From the NCBI RefSeq assembly GCF_030684895.1, contig NZ_JAUXXP010000090.1, positions 184,393 to 248,392 on the forward strand: 64,000 bases of DNA, written 5' to 3'. The translations under genes and the position numbers were made by a program. This document shows, one piece after another, positions 31,828 through 40,446 of the stretch. The number at the start of each line of letters is the position of its first letter. The stretch's first letter is position 1. The notes beneath the pieces are model-generated. The model had not been told where the DNA came from, made no database searches, and was given only the letters and a program-made list of their open reading frames with translations. The DNA comes from Pseudomonas sp. Lineage in GTDB: Bacteria > Pseudomonadota > Gammaproteobacteria > Pseudomonadales > Pseudomonadaceae.

Positions 31828-32408
31828 CCGACGAGTCCACGCTCGCGAGCCACAAAGTCCTGTAACTGCGGATAGAACTGGCGGAAATCCTCCAGCAGCG
31901 GCTGATACAGCTGCTCCAGCTCGGCCGCGCCGCCGGCCAGCAAGCCTGGCCGCGACAGGCGCCGGTCGATCCCCGCCACCACCTGCTCCAACACGGCAAA
32001 TTCGCGGTAACTGCCCAGCCAATCCTGCGCGGCCATACGCGGCGCAATCCGCGCCAGACGCTCAGGCAAACGCGGCTCGTCAGCCAGCACTTGATAAACC
32101 CGCCCGGTAAAGCGCGGCAATGGCTCGGCAGCATAGTCGGCCCAATTCAGCGCCAGGCAGTGATCGAAAAACACATCCAGCAAGATGCCGCTATAACGCC
32201 GCCGCTCAATGGCAAAACGCGCCAGCGCCTGCGCTTGCAGCGGATGACTGTCGGTGAATACATCAATGCGCCGATGCAGGCGGATCGCCGCCTCGATATC
32301 CGCCGGCCACTGCCCGGCCAGCGGCCCTTTGACGAAATCGCCATACAGGCTGCCCAGCAGCTGTGCCGGCGCGTCGCCGCCGAGGTGTAAATGCGCGAGG
32401 TAGTTCAT
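31824..32408 (-). CDS. acpH: Acyl carrier protein phosphodiesterase AcpH
   Basis: A 194-residue AcpH-type enzyme removing 4'-phosphopantetheine from acyl carrier protein. Its start MNYLAHLHLGGDAPAQLLGSLYGDFVKG is diagnostic, with histidines and aspartates (HLHL, GDF, HRRIDVFTD, FDHCLA) forming an HD-like metal site. The usual length is about 190. It is convergent with olsA (four-base overlap) and next to the ArsR gene on the other side. Confidence 0.9.
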   Translation of the reverse strand: MNYLAHLHLGGDAPAQLLGSLYGDFVKGPLAGQWPADIEAAIRLHRRIDVFTDSHPLQAQALARFAIERRRYSGILLDVFFDHCLALNWADYAAEPLPRFTGRVYQVLADEPRLPERLARIAPRMAAQDWLGSYREFAVLEQVVAGIDRRLSRPGLLAGGAAELEQLYQPLLEDFRQFYPQLQDFVARERGLVG

Positions 32409-32463
32409 GGCCTCAGCTTACACATCAGCCCGCGTGATGATGACTATCGCCACGAACGATCTG

Positions 32464-32485
32464 TATATCGCAAGAAGCCGATATA
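32464..32485. promoter_or_regulatory. Candidate operator of the ArsR-type regulator
   Basis: TATATCG and CGATATA, separated by eight bases, with a further CGATAT at 32500, lie 50-70 bases upstream of the ArsR-type gene, as expected for autoregulation. Confidence 0.45.
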
Positions 32486-32535
32486 AAGTTCGCTCCATCG
32501 CGATATGGCGTTACAGCGCACAGGGGATAACCCGT

Positions 32536-32838
32536 ATGCAACTCGACATCGATGAAGTGATCAAGGCCCTGGCCCATCCGGTGCGGCGCGACATTCTGCA
32601 CTGGCTGAAAGACCCGCAGGCGTATTTCGCCGACCAGGATCATCCGCTGGAAATCGGCGTATGCGCCGGCAAGATCGACCAGCGCACCGGGCTGTCGCAA
32701 TCAACAGTCTCCGCGCACCTGGCGACCCTGCAGCGCGCCGGCTTGATTAGCAGCAAGAAGGTCGGCCAGTGGAACTTCTTCAAACGCAATGAAGAGACCA
32801 TCCAGGCGTTCCTTAACCACATCAGCCAAGCGCTCTAA
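32536..32838 (+). CDS. ArsR-family transcriptional regulator
   Basis: A 100-residue winged-helix repressor. The start MQLDIDEVIKALAHPVRRDILHWLKDP and the recognition region TGLSQSTVSAHLATLQRAGLISSKKVGQW are ArsR-like. It lacks the ELCVCDL metal site of ArsR/SmtB proteins and has one cysteine (GVCAG), so it more likely senses organic electrophiles or redox than metals. The next two genes encode an MFS pump and a xenobiotic reductase on the same strand (gaps 38 and 17), presumably its operon. In P. aeruginosa the same three-gene order occurs before xenB, as I recall. Confidence 0.85.
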   Translation: MQLDIDEVIKALAHPVRRDILHWLKDPQAYFADQDHPLEIGVCAGKIDQRTGLSQSTVSAHLATLQRAGLISSKKVGQWNFFKRNEETIQAFLNHISQAL

Positions 32839-32876
32839 ACCAACTTTTACATTCACTTTTTTCAGGAGCTGACGGC

Positions 32877-34043
32877 ATGCCTGCAGCGCTTCTCGTCCTC
32901 GCTTTGTCCGCGTTTGCCATCGGCACCACGGAATTCGTCATCATGGGCCTGCTGCCGGAAGTCGCCGGCGACCTTGGTGTGTCGATTCCCGGCGCCGGCT
33001 GGCTGGTCACCGGTTACGCCTTGGGCGTGGCCATCGGTGCGCCCTTTATGGCCCTGGCCACCGCCAGTTGGCCGCGCAAAGCCTCACTGTTGACGCTGAT
33101 GAGCATCTTTATCGCCGGCAACCTGTTCTGCGCCCTGGCCAGCGACTACCAAATGCTGATGCTCGCCCGGGTGATCACCGCCCTCTGCCATGGTGCATTT
33201 TTCGGTATCGGCTCGGTGGTCGCCGCCAGCCTGGTGCCGGCCAATCGCCGCGCCTCGGCCGTGGCGCTGATGTTTACCGGCCTGACCCTGGCCAACGTGC
33301 TGGGCGTACCGCTGGGCACCGCACTGGGTCAGTACGCCGGCTGGCGCTCGACCTTCTGGGCCGTAACCCTGATTGGCGTGATCGCACTGATCGGCCTGTG
33401 GCGCGTGTTGCCGAGCAAAACCGATGAAGCCAAGGCCGACTTCGCCAGCGAAGTGCGCGCCCTACGCGGTGCCGGCCTGTGGTTGGCGCTGAGCACCACG
33501 GTGCTGTTCTCCGCCGCGATGTTTGCCCTGTTCACCTATATCGCGCCGCTGCTTGGCGAAGTCACCGGCGTATCGCCCACCGGCGTGACCTGGACCCTGC
33601 TGCTGATCGGCCTCGGCCTGACCCTGGGTAACGTGCTCGGCGGTCGCCTGGCCGACCGCAACCTGAAAGCCACCTTAGTCGGCGTGTTCGTCGCCATGGC
33701 GGTGATTTCCACCCTGTTCAGCTGGACCAGCCAGGCGCTGATCCCCGCCGAAATCACCCTGTTCTTCTGGGCCACCGCCGCCTTCGCGGCGGTGCCGGCC
33801 TTGCAGGTCAATGTGGTGGCCTTTGGCAGCGGCGCCCCGAACCTGGTGTCGACCCTGAATATTGGCGCCTTCAACCTCGGCAACGCCCTCGGCGCTTGGG
33901 TTGGCGGCCTGGTGATTGCCGAAGGCTTCGGCCTCACCCGCGTACCCCTGGCCGCTGCCGCCCTGGCCGTACTGGCGCTGCTGGCCACCCTGCTGACCTT
34001 TAGTACCCGCACTCCTGCACCTGAACTTGCACTCAACGAATAA
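32877..34043 (+). CDS. MFS transporter of the AraJ/DHA1 type
   Basis: A 388-residue, 12-helix major facilitator. It starts with MPAALLVLALSAFAIGTTEFVIMGLLPEVAGDLGVSIPGAGWLVTGYALGVAIGAPFMAL, the typical DHA1 efflux start, and NRRASAVALMFTGLTLANVLGVPLGT contains the helix-4/5 motif. It has no signal peptide and normal length. Position between the ArsR repressor and a xenobiotic reductase points to export of small organic electrophiles or related metabolites; the substrate is not known. Confidence 0.85.
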   Translation: MPAALLVLALSAFAIGTTEFVIMGLLPEVAGDLGVSIPGAGWLVTGYALGVAIGAPFMALATASWPRKASLLTLMSIFIAGNLFCALASDYQMLMLARVITALCHGAFFGIGSVVAASLVPANRRASAVALMFTGLTLANVLGVPLGTALGQYAGWRSTFWAVTLIGVIALIGLWRVLPSKTDEAKADFASEVRALRGAGLWLALSTTVLFSAAMFALFTYIAPLLGEVTGVSPTGVTWTLLLIGLGLTLGNVLGGRLADRNLKATLVGVFVAMAVISTLFSWTSQALIPAEITLFFWATAAFAAVPALQVNVVAFGSGAPNLVSTLNIGAFNLGNALGAWVGGLVIAEGFGLTRVPLAAAALAVLALLATLLTFSTRTPAPELALNE

Positions 34044-34060
34044 CCTGAGAGGACCGTCCC

Positions 34061-35110
34061 ATGACTACGCTTTTCGACCCGATCCAGATTGGCGATCTGC
34101 AACTCAACAACCGCATCATCATGGCCCCACTGACCCGCTGCCGCGCCGATGAAGGCCGCGTACCCAACGCGCTGATGGCCGAGTACTACGTACAACGCGC
34201 CAGCGCCGGCCTGATCATCAGTGAAGCCACTGCCGTCACTCCAATGGGCGTCGGCTACCCAGACACCCCCGGTATTTGGTCGGCTGATCAGGTGCGCGGC
34301 TGGAGCAATGTGACCAAGGCCGTGCACGCTGCAGGCGGCAAGATCGTCCTGCAACTGTGGCACGTTGGGCGCATTTCCGACCCGATCTACCTGAACGGTC
34401 AACTGCCGGTCGCGCCGAGCGCCATCCAGCCGGCGGGTCACGTCAGCCTGGTGCGCCCGATGAAGGACTTCGTCACCCCGCGCGCCCTGGAAACCGAAGA
34501 AATCGCCGACATCGTCGAGGCCTACCGCCTGGGCGCGGAAAACGCCAAGGCCGCCGGCTTTGACGGCGTGGAAATCCACGGGGCCAACGGTTACCTGCTC
34601 GACCAGTTCCTGCAGAGCAGCACCAACCAGCGCACTGACCGCTACGGCGGCAACCTGGAAAACCGCGCACGCCTGCTGCTGGAAGTGACCGATGCGGCGA
34701 TTGACGTCTGGGGTGCTGGCCGCGTCGGCGTGCACCTCGCGCCACGCGCCGACAGCCACGACATGGGCGACGCCAACCGCGCCGAAACCTTCACCTACGT
34801 CGCTCGCGAGCTGGGCAAGCGCGGCATCGCCTTTATCTGCGCCCGTGAGCAAGAAGCCGACGACAGCCTGTCGCCAAGCCTGAAACAAGCCTTCGGCGGC
34901 GTATTTATCGCCAACGAACGCTTCACCAAGGACCAGGCCAATGCCTGGCTGGCAGAAGGCAAGGCCGATGCGGTGGCCTTCGGTATTCCGTTTATCGCCA
35001 ACCCGGACCTGCCGGCGCGCTTGGCGCAGGATGCCGAGCTGAACACGCCGCACCCGGAAACCTTCTACGGCAAGGGCCCGGTCGGCTACCTCGACTACCC
35101 AACGCTGTAA
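34061..35110 (+). CDS. xenB: Old-yellow-enzyme family xenobiotic/alkene reductase
   Basis: A 349-residue FMN-dependent ene-reductase. Active-site signs are IIMAPLTRCRADEGRVPNALMAEYYVQRASAGLIISEATAV, LQLWHVGRISDP, and EIHGANGYLLDQFLQSSTNQRTDRYGGNLENRARLLLEV with the His and Asn of HGAN. Length equals XenB. Such enzymes reduce activated alkenes and nitro compounds with NAD(P)H. It is the last gene of the ArsR-MFS-OYE operon. A strong terminator follows after a repeat. Confidence 0.9.
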   Translation: MTTLFDPIQIGDLQLNNRIIMAPLTRCRADEGRVPNALMAEYYVQRASAGLIISEATAVTPMGVGYPDTPGIWSADQVRGWSNVTKAVHAAGGKIVLQLWHVGRISDPIYLNGQLPVAPSAIQPAGHVSLVRPMKDFVTPRALETEEIADIVEAYRLGAENAKAAGFDGVEIHGANGYLLDQFLQSSTNQRTDRYGGNLENRARLLLEVTDAAIDVWGAGRVGVHLAPRADSHDMGDANRAETFTYVARELGKRGIAFICAREQEADDSLSPSLKQAFGGVFIANERFTKDQANAWLAEGKADAVAFGIPFIANPDLPARLAQDAELNTPHPETFYGKGPVGYLDYPTL

Positions 35111-35131
35111 GCCTGAGGCTGCCGCTCTGTC

Positions 35132-35206
35132 GTAGGAGGGGCTGGGCGGCATTCCGCTTTAGCCGCGATAGCGTTGTCGAACGTTCGCCGCTAAAGCGCC
35201 TCCCAC
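35132..35206. repeat. Interspersed palindromic repeat, family C, copy 1
   Basis: GTAGGAGGGGC at the left and GCGCCTCCCAC at the right, with inner complementary parts GCTTTAGCCGCGA and TTCGCCGCTAAAGC. A second copy is at 48272. Confidence 0.8.
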
Positions 35207-35251
35207 AGAGGCTCGCCAGTATCTACGTGAGGTTTAAACGCCTCAAAAAAG

Positions 35252-35277
35252 AAGCCCGCCAATGGCGGGCTTTTTCG
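35252..35277 (+). terminator. Bidirectional terminator
   Basis: AAGCCCGCC / GGCGGGCTT with loop AAT, preceded by a run of A and followed by TTT. It lies between xenB and the convergent coiled-coil gene. Confidence 0.85.
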
Positions 35278-35288
35278 TTGCGGCTCAC

Positions 35289-36134
35289 TCAGCGTGCGTC
35301 GATCTGCTGCTGCAAATTCTGCACCTGCGCCTGCAGGGTGCTGATATTGCGGGTCATCTGCGCGCGGAAGGCGTCGAACTCGGCCGTGCTGCTGCCGGCG
35401 GAACGGGTTTCCAGATCGCTTTTCAACACCAGCAGGTCCTGCTCGACGCGAGCGATGGCTTGGTTGGGGTTGCCCTGTTTCTTCAGCGCATCGATCTCGC
35501 CGCTCAAGCCAGCCAGCTTCTCGTCAAGTTTGCTTTGCCCGGCCAGCGTGCTTTTCAGGGTGGCTTGCTCATTTTTCAGCACGGCTTGCTCGGCACTCAG
35601 TTTGTTAAGAATGGCTTCGAGCTTTTCACCGCCACCCTCCTGGCCCTTCAGTTGCAAGGCCAGTTGCTCAAGGCGTTTGCTCTGCTCGCTCTGCTGGCTG
35701 ACGGCGCCCTGCTGTTGCTTGCTCAGCTCGGCCAGTTTGCTTTCCAGTTGCTTGACCTGCAGCTTCAGCGCTTCGCTGCCACTGGTGACCGAAGACTCTG
35801 TGGCCACCACCTTGCCGGAAATGTCCTGAATACGACCGGCGGCTTCCTCGCTGATGCGCGCGAAGCTCTCCTGGGTGGCTACCAGCTGCTGCTCCATCAG
35901 GCTGATCTGCTGAAAGCTCCACCAGCCGAGCCCGCCCAGGGCAATCATCAAGGCGCCAACCAGGGCCCAGAGTGGACCGGTGCTGGCCGCCTTCACCGGT
36001 GCAGCGGCCGCTGCACGACCATAGGTGTTACCGCGAGCTGGCTCGGAGTGATCGGTGGCGTAGTCATCGTGATCGCGCTGATCAGCCCGCAGGCTGGGCA
36101 CGTGATCGAGTTCGTCGTGGGCATCGTTACGCAT
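35289..36134 (-). CDS. Membrane-anchored coiled-coil protein
   Basis: A 281-residue protein with a polar N-terminal tail (DDYATDHSEPARGNTYG), one membrane helix at about residues 55-75 (LWALVGALMIALGGLGWWSF) and a long periplasmic coiled coil rich in Q, L, K and E (EQQLVATQESFARISEEAAG... TLQAQVQNLQQQIDAR). No catalytic motif is seen. This arrangement is common in conserved Pseudomonas proteins of unknown role, possibly scaffolding in the envelope. AAGG lies eight bases before the ATG. Confidence 0.75.
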   Translation of the reverse strand: MRNDAHDELDHVPSLRADQRDHDDYATDHSEPARGNTYGRAAAAAPVKAASTGPLWALVGALMIALGGLGWWSFQQISLMEQQLVATQESFARISEEAAGRIQDISGKVVATESSVTSGSEALKLQVKQLESKLAELSKQQQGAVSQQSEQSKRLEQLALQLKGQEGGGEKLEAILNKLSAEQAVLKNEQATLKSTLAGQSKLDEKLAGLSGEIDALKKQGNPNQAIARVEQDLLVLKSDLETRSAGSSTAEFDAFRAQMTRNISTLQAQVQNLQQQIDAR

Positions 36135-36513
36135 GGGTCAACCTTCAAGAAAGCGCGGGGTGAGGAGCCTGTCGGACTTAACACTGCTCTGCTGCAGAAA
36201 AGCCCGACAGGCTCCATGCAAATTTGCCGCGCAGTATAACGGTTCGCGCGCAGCGCTTCAGTGTCGCGCCATGCCAGTGCAAGACGCACCGACGAAGGGC
36301 ACGGCACAGGCCATCGACCCGCTGCAGGCCGCGCAGTTCCACAGAGTGTGAACTGGTATGCGCTTTGCACTTGTCTATTTGCGACGTTATCGCAGCACCA
36401 GGGAGCAAAGGGGCTGCAGGCGCGATCCGCACGCGGCAAACGCGGCGAGACCAGGCGGGTGGCATTGCGGATGGATGACGCCCAGCCCACTTGTACTAAC
36501 GGGGGAAAGGTCC
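36135..36513. other. Gap upstream of the small conserved gene
   Basis: About 380 bases. It contains promoter space for two divergent genes. A pair of complementary stretches near 36165-36215 (GGAGCCTGTCGG, CCGACAGGCTCC) can form a hairpin. No gene is seen. Confidence 0.4.
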
Positions 36514-36825
36514 ATGGAGCTGAACAGAGAAGTATTGGATTGCATGATGAGCCTGCGCCGCAGGCTGCGCGAAGAACTGACTGTGGACATTCGCATGAGC
36601 CAGCCGGATGCGATCAACAGCATGCTCAGCGCCTGCCTCACCTCAAGCAGCGAAGAAACCCGGCAACTGGGGCAACTGCTGGCCCAGTACAGCGACCGCC
36701 CCTTTGGTGAAGCCGCGACCACAGCACGTATGCAGGCCGGCCATCCGCTGCTGGTGGAAGATCTTGCCCAGCGCCCGGCCAGCAGTTCGGTACGTATGTA
36801 TCGCGGGCAGCGCGTCTACGCCTAA
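36514..36825 (+). CDS. Conserved small hypothetical protein
   Basis: A 103-residue soluble protein beginning MELNREVLDCMMSLRRRLREEL, with a helical middle (DAINSMLSACLTSSSEETRQLGQLLAQY) and a C-terminus ending MYRGQRVYA. Ribosome site GGGGGAAAGG precedes the ATG. No family with known function is recognised. The serine-rich helical pattern does not indicate activity. It is convergent with the epimerase gene. Confidence 0.65.
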   Translation: MELNREVLDCMMSLRRRLREELTVDIRMSQPDAINSMLSACLTSSSEETRQLGQLLAQYSDRPFGEAATTARMQAGHPLLVEDLAQRPASSSVRMYRGQRVYA

Positions 36826-36843
36826 AAACCTGTTTGCCCGCAG

Positions 36844-37836
36844 TCAACTCGGGTGATGCGCCTGCCACCAAGCGCAGAACTCATCCAGCGCACTCCACAA
36901 GCTGGCCTTGGGTTCGTACTCCAGATACTGCTGCGCGCGGCTGATATCCAGGGAGAAATCCTTGGCCATCACCGCTACGCCCAGGCGAAACAGGGTCGGC
37001 TCCGGGCGACCGGGTAGCAGCTTGCACACGCCCTCGTTCAGGGCCGCCGCGCCATACGCCAGGCCATAGGGCAGATGGCGGGTCACCGGCGGCAGGTCGA
37101 GTTTGCGCAGCACATAATTGACCACGTCCCACAGCGGCACCGGCGCGCCATTGCTGATGTTATAAACCTGTCCCAGCGCTGGCCCTGTGGCCAGCAGGCA
37201 ACTCATCAGCGCCTCGTTGAGATTGTGCACGCTGGTGAAATCAACCTTGTTCAGGCCGTTGCCGATAATCGACAACCGTCCCTTGCGCTGCATGTTGATC
37301 AAGCGCGGAAAGATGCTGGTATCGCCCGCCCCGGTGACAAAGCGCGGACGCAACGCCAGCACCTCCAGGCCAAACTCCTGAGCGGCAAACACCTGCTGCT
37401 CGGCGAGAAACTTGGTCTTGCCGTAGTGATCGGAGAAGCGTTTGGGCAGCTGCTCTTCGCGCAGACCAACATGCGCCTGACCGTCGAAATACACCGACGG
37501 CGACGACAGATGCACCAACCGCCGCACCTTCTGTTTCAGGCAGGCATCCACCACGTTCTCGGTGACCGTGACATTGGCCTGATAGAAGTGCTCGTAACGC
37601 CCCCAGACGCCGACCGCACCGGCGCAGTGCACCACCGCGTCGACATCCCGGCATAGCAGCTGCACCAGCTCTGGGTCAGACAGATCGCCCTGGATAAACT
37701 CCGCGCCGCGCGAACACAGGTGCTCTACCCCCTCGGCACGCCGGCCATTCACGCGCACGCTCAAGCCCTGCTCCAAGGCAAAGCGGGCGAAACGCCCACC
37801 GATAAAGCCACTGGCCCCGGTTACCAGAATCTTCAT
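36844..37836 (-). CDS. NAD(P)-dependent epimerase/dehydratase (3beta-HSD-like)
   Basis: A 330-residue extended short-chain dehydrogenase. The Rossmann motif is MKILVTGASGFIGGRFARFALEQG, with VVHCAGAVGVWG and the catalytic tyrosine/lysine in DHYGKTKF. RPRFVTGAGDTSIFPRL and the rest fit the sterol/3beta-hydroxysteroid dehydrogenase-like branch. GAGGGGG lies upstream of the ATG at 37836. The frame remains open far upstream on this strand only because the overlapping gene is GC-rich. It is divergent from the saccharopine-dehydrogenase-like gene. Substrate unknown. Confidence 0.85.
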   Translation of the reverse strand: MKILVTGASGFIGGRFARFALEQGLSVRVNGRRAEGVEHLCSRGAEFIQGDLSDPELVQLLCRDVDAVVHCAGAVGVWGRYEHFYQANVTVTENVVDACLKQKVRRLVHLSSPSVYFDGQAHVGLREEQLPKRFSDHYGKTKFLAEQQVFAAQEFGLEVLALRPRFVTGAGDTSIFPRLINMQRKGRLSIIGNGLNKVDFTSVHNLNEALMSCLLATGPALGQVYNISNGAPVPLWDVVNYVLRKLDLPPVTRHLPYGLAYGAAALNEGVCKLLPGRPEPTLFRLGVAVMAKDFSLDISRAQQYLEYEPKASLWSALDEFCAWWQAHHPS

Positions 37837-37998
37837 TGTCGCCCCCTCTGCCGTGATTGCAGGCCACTCTAGCAGCGCAGGCCGGGCGCTGCCGTGGCAT
37901 TGCAAGCCAGAACAACGACCGCACACACCCTGCGATAGGCAACAGAGCCGCACATAGCGACTAAGCTGCCCCCACACCACACAATAAAGGAGCACTGG

Positions 37999-39054
37999 AT
38001 GGCCACGCATTGGATGATCTACGGCGCCAACGGTTACACCGGCCACCTGCTGGCCGCCGAAGCCAAGCGCCAGGGCCTCACGCCGATTCTGGCAGGGCGC
38101 AACCCGGCGGCGGTGCACGCCCTGGGCAGCCTGCTGGGCCTGGAGTGCCGGATATTCGATATCCACCAACTGGACCGAGCCAAGGAGGCTCTGGCCGATA
38201 TTACCGTGGTCGCCCACTGCGCCGGACCGTTCTCTGCCACCAGTGCGCCAATGCTCGATGCCTGCCTGGCGAGCGCCACCCACTACGTCGATATCACCGG
38301 TGAAATCAGCGTATTCGAGGCGGCCCATCAACGCGATCAACACGCGCGCGAACTGGCCGTGGTGGTCTGCCCCGGCGTGGGCTTCGATGTGATCCCCAGC
38401 GATTGCCTGGCCGCCTGCCTGCACCAGGCACTGCCCGATGCCACGCACCTGGCGCTGGGTTTCGACAGTGGCAGCGGGCTGTCGCCCGGTACCGCAAAAA
38501 CCTCGGTGGAAGGCCTGAAGTTTGGCGGCAAGGTGCGCCGTGCAGGCGTTATCACCGACGTGCCACTGGGCTATAAGCGCCGCGCCATCAACTTTGGCCG
38601 CGGTGAAAAGCCGGCGGTAACCATCCCCTGGGGCGATGTCTCCACCGCTTACCACTCCACCGGCATCGACAATATTGAGGTGTACCTGCCGACACCGACG
38701 GCGGCCGCAATAGTGATGCGCCTGATCGACCCGCTGCGCGCCCTGCTGGGCCTGGATGCGGTGCAGAACTGGCTCAAGCGGCTGATCGAAAAACGTGTCA
38801 GCGGCCCCGATGAAGCCAGCCGCGCACGCCAGCGCACCTGGCTCTGGGGCGAGGCGCGCAATGCCGCAGGCCTGGTGAAAACCGCACGCCTGGAAACTGC
38901 CAACGGCTATGACGTAACCGTGCACGGCGCCTTGCTCGCCGTACGGCACTTGCTCGATTACAGCGGGCCTGGCGGCTATTTCACCCCCAGCAAACTGCTC
39001 GGCGAGCGCTGCGTGGAACAGCTGCCGGGCTCGGGCAAGGTGGTTATTTCCTGA
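37999..39054 (+). CDS. Saccharopine dehydrogenase-like / trans-acting enoyl reductase family protein
   Basis: A 351-residue Rossmann-fold protein: MIYGANGYTGHLLAAEAKRQGLTPILAGRNPAAVHALG carries the NAD(P)-binding loop. VDITGEISVFEAAHQRDQHARELAVVVCPGVGFDVIPSDCLA and FDSGSGLSPGTAKTSVEGLKFGGKVRRAG match the trans-acting enoyl reductase type rather than lysine-pathway enzymes. The C-terminus contains TANGYDVTVHGALLAVRHLL. RBS AAAGGAG. Its 3' end overlaps argP by 11 bases on the opposite strand. Function in this organism is unknown; lipid modification is possible. Confidence 0.85.
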   Translation: MATHWMIYGANGYTGHLLAAEAKRQGLTPILAGRNPAAVHALGSLLGLECRIFDIHQLDRAKEALADITVVAHCAGPFSATSAPMLDACLASATHYVDITGEISVFEAAHQRDQHARELAVVVCPGVGFDVIPSDCLAACLHQALPDATHLALGFDSGSGLSPGTAKTSVEGLKFGGKVRRAGVITDVPLGYKRRAINFGRGEKPAVTIPWGDVSTAYHSTGIDNIEVYLPTPTAAAIVMRLIDPLRALLGLDAVQNWLKRLIEKRVSGPDEASRARQRTWLWGEARNAAGLVKTARLETANGYDVTVHGALLAVRHLLDYSGPGGYFTPSKLLGERCVEQLPGSGKVVIS

Positions 39055-39940
39055 GCTCCACCAGGCTATGGCCTGCGGCCTGGGCAAGGTGGCGCGTCAG
39101 TTGATTAAGCAGCTCACCGCCATTGCGCCAATGGTGCCAGTACAGCGGCACGTCGATGGGTCGGTCGCTGATCAATTCGACCAGCTCGCCACGGGCTGAC
39201 TCCCCCAGCACTTGCAGCTCAGGGATCAGCCCCCAGCCAAACCCGGCCTGGGCCAGACGGATAAAGCCCTCGGATGACGGGCACAGATGGTGAGCAAACC
39301 CGCCTTCGACGCCCAGGCCCGACAGGTAGCGGTGCTGCAGTAAATCATCCGGGCCGAAGACGATAGCCGGCGCATGGGCCAGCGCCTGCGCCGTTACACC
39401 TGTCGGGAAATGTCGGGCAATAAACCCCGGGCTGGCCATGGCGCGATAACGCATCGCCCCCAGCAGCACGGCACGCGCACCGGCCACCGGGCGCTCGCTG
39501 GCGCATACGCAGGCGGCCACTTCACCAGCGCGCATGCGTTTGAGGCCGACCTCCTGATCTTCCACCACCAGGTCCAGCAGCAAGCGCTGTTCGGTACAAA
39601 ACGCGCCTACCGCGCCAGCCCACCAGGTGGCCAGGCTGTCGGCATTCAGCGCGATACGCAGGCGCTCGGGCAAACCGCCCTCATCCAGCCCTGGCACCTG
39701 CGCCTGAATATCGCGCTCCAGCAGCCGCACCTGCTGCACATGGTTAAGCAGACGTCGACCGATTTCCGTCGGCGCCGGCGGCACCGCGCGTACCAGCACC
39801 GGCTGGCCGACGCGCGCCTCAAGCAGCTTGATCCGCTGCGACACGGCCGATTGCGACAAACCCAGCACCTGCGCGGCACGCTCGAAGCCGGCCTGCTCCA
39901 CAACCGCCGCCAGGGCAGCGAGTAACTTGTAATCCAGCAA
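39044..39940 (-). CDS. argP: LysR-family regulator ArgP (IciA)
   Basis: A 298-residue LysR regulator. The helix-turn-helix (LAALAAVVEQAGFERAAQVLGLSQSAVSQRIKLLEARVGQPVLVR) is that of ArgP, which activates argO in response to arginine or lysine. The natural start appears to be TTG at 39940 (product begins LDYKLLAAL), with AGGAAA upstream; the only upstream ATG would add 19 residues outside the family. It is divergent from the ACT-domain gene, and argO follows on that strand, matching regulator and target. Confidence 0.85.
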   Translation of the reverse strand: MLDYKLLAALAAVVEQAGFERAAQVLGLSQSAVSQRIKLLEARVGQPVLVRAVPPAPTEIGRRLLNHVQQVRLLERDIQAQVPGLDEGGLPERLRIALNADSLATWWAGAVGAFCTEQRLLLDLVVEDQEVGLKRMRAGEVAACVCASERPVAGARAVLLGAMRYRAMASPGFIARHFPTGVTAQALAHAPAIVFGPDDLLQHRYLSGLGVEGGFAHHLCPSSEGFIRLAQAGFGWGLIPELQVLGESARGELVELISDRPIDVPLYWHHWRNGGELLNQLTRHLAQAAGHSLVELRK

Positions 39941-40039
39941 AATAAGATTTCCTAATGAGTGATCAGGATTATTGGTTTCTCTTATATACCCAGCCACAAC
40001 AGACTGACCAGCATCCCCACCCTGAACAAGGCAATCCGC

Positions 40040-40441
40040 ATGGCCGGCGAAACCTCACTGACAACCTTGCTGCGCAGCATGAGCCCGCAGCTGAACGATG
40101 GCGCATACGTGTTCTGCTGTTTAAGCGATGCCGCGCAACTGAAGGGCGTGCAGCCGCTGGGCAGCTTTCAGGAAGCCGAAGGCCTCACCGTGATCCTGCC
40201 GCGCCAGCAGGCCGAACACCTGCACGTGCCCTACAGCTTCGTGGCTGCCTGGCTGACGCTGCACGTGCATTCGGCCTTGGAGGCAGTCGGTTTGACGGCT
40301 GCCGTCGCCAGCGCACTGGCGCACGCCGGGATTAGCTGCAATGTGATCGCCGGCTTCTACCACGACCACCTGTTTGTCGCCCACGCCGATGGCCCACGCG
40401 CGCTGGCCGTGCTGCAACAGCTCAGTGAACAGGCGGAGTAA
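40040..40441 (+). CDS. ACT-domain small regulatory protein
   Basis: A 133-residue protein with two ACT-like halves: LTTLLRSMSPQLNDGAYVFCCLSD..., then LTLHVHSALEAVGLTAAVASALAHAGISCNVIAGFYHDHLFVAHADGPRALAVL. ACT folds bind amino acids. The gene sits between argP and argO and probably belongs with argO in one transcript (five-base gap). The start at 40040 has an AAGG site upstream. Role in amino-acid sensing is inferred. Confidence 0.8.
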   Translation: MAGETSLTTLLRSMSPQLNDGAYVFCCLSDAAQLKGVQPLGSFQEAEGLTVILPRQQAEHLHVPYSFVAAWLTLHVHSALEAVGLTAAVASALAHAGISCNVIAGFYHDHLFVAHADGPRALAVLQQLSEQAE

Positions 40442-40446
40442 CCGAG

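Noticed and set aside
33536..35152. 538-residue frame antisense to xenB
   Set aside because: No domain; xenB on the other strand is clear. GC-rich shadow frame.
36844..39087. Very long minus-strand frame of 747 residues over the epimerase and the opposite gene
   Set aside because: Only the C-terminal 330 residues (from 37836) are an epimerase; the rest is antisense to the saccharopine-dehydrogenase-like gene and is an artefact of GC-rich codons.
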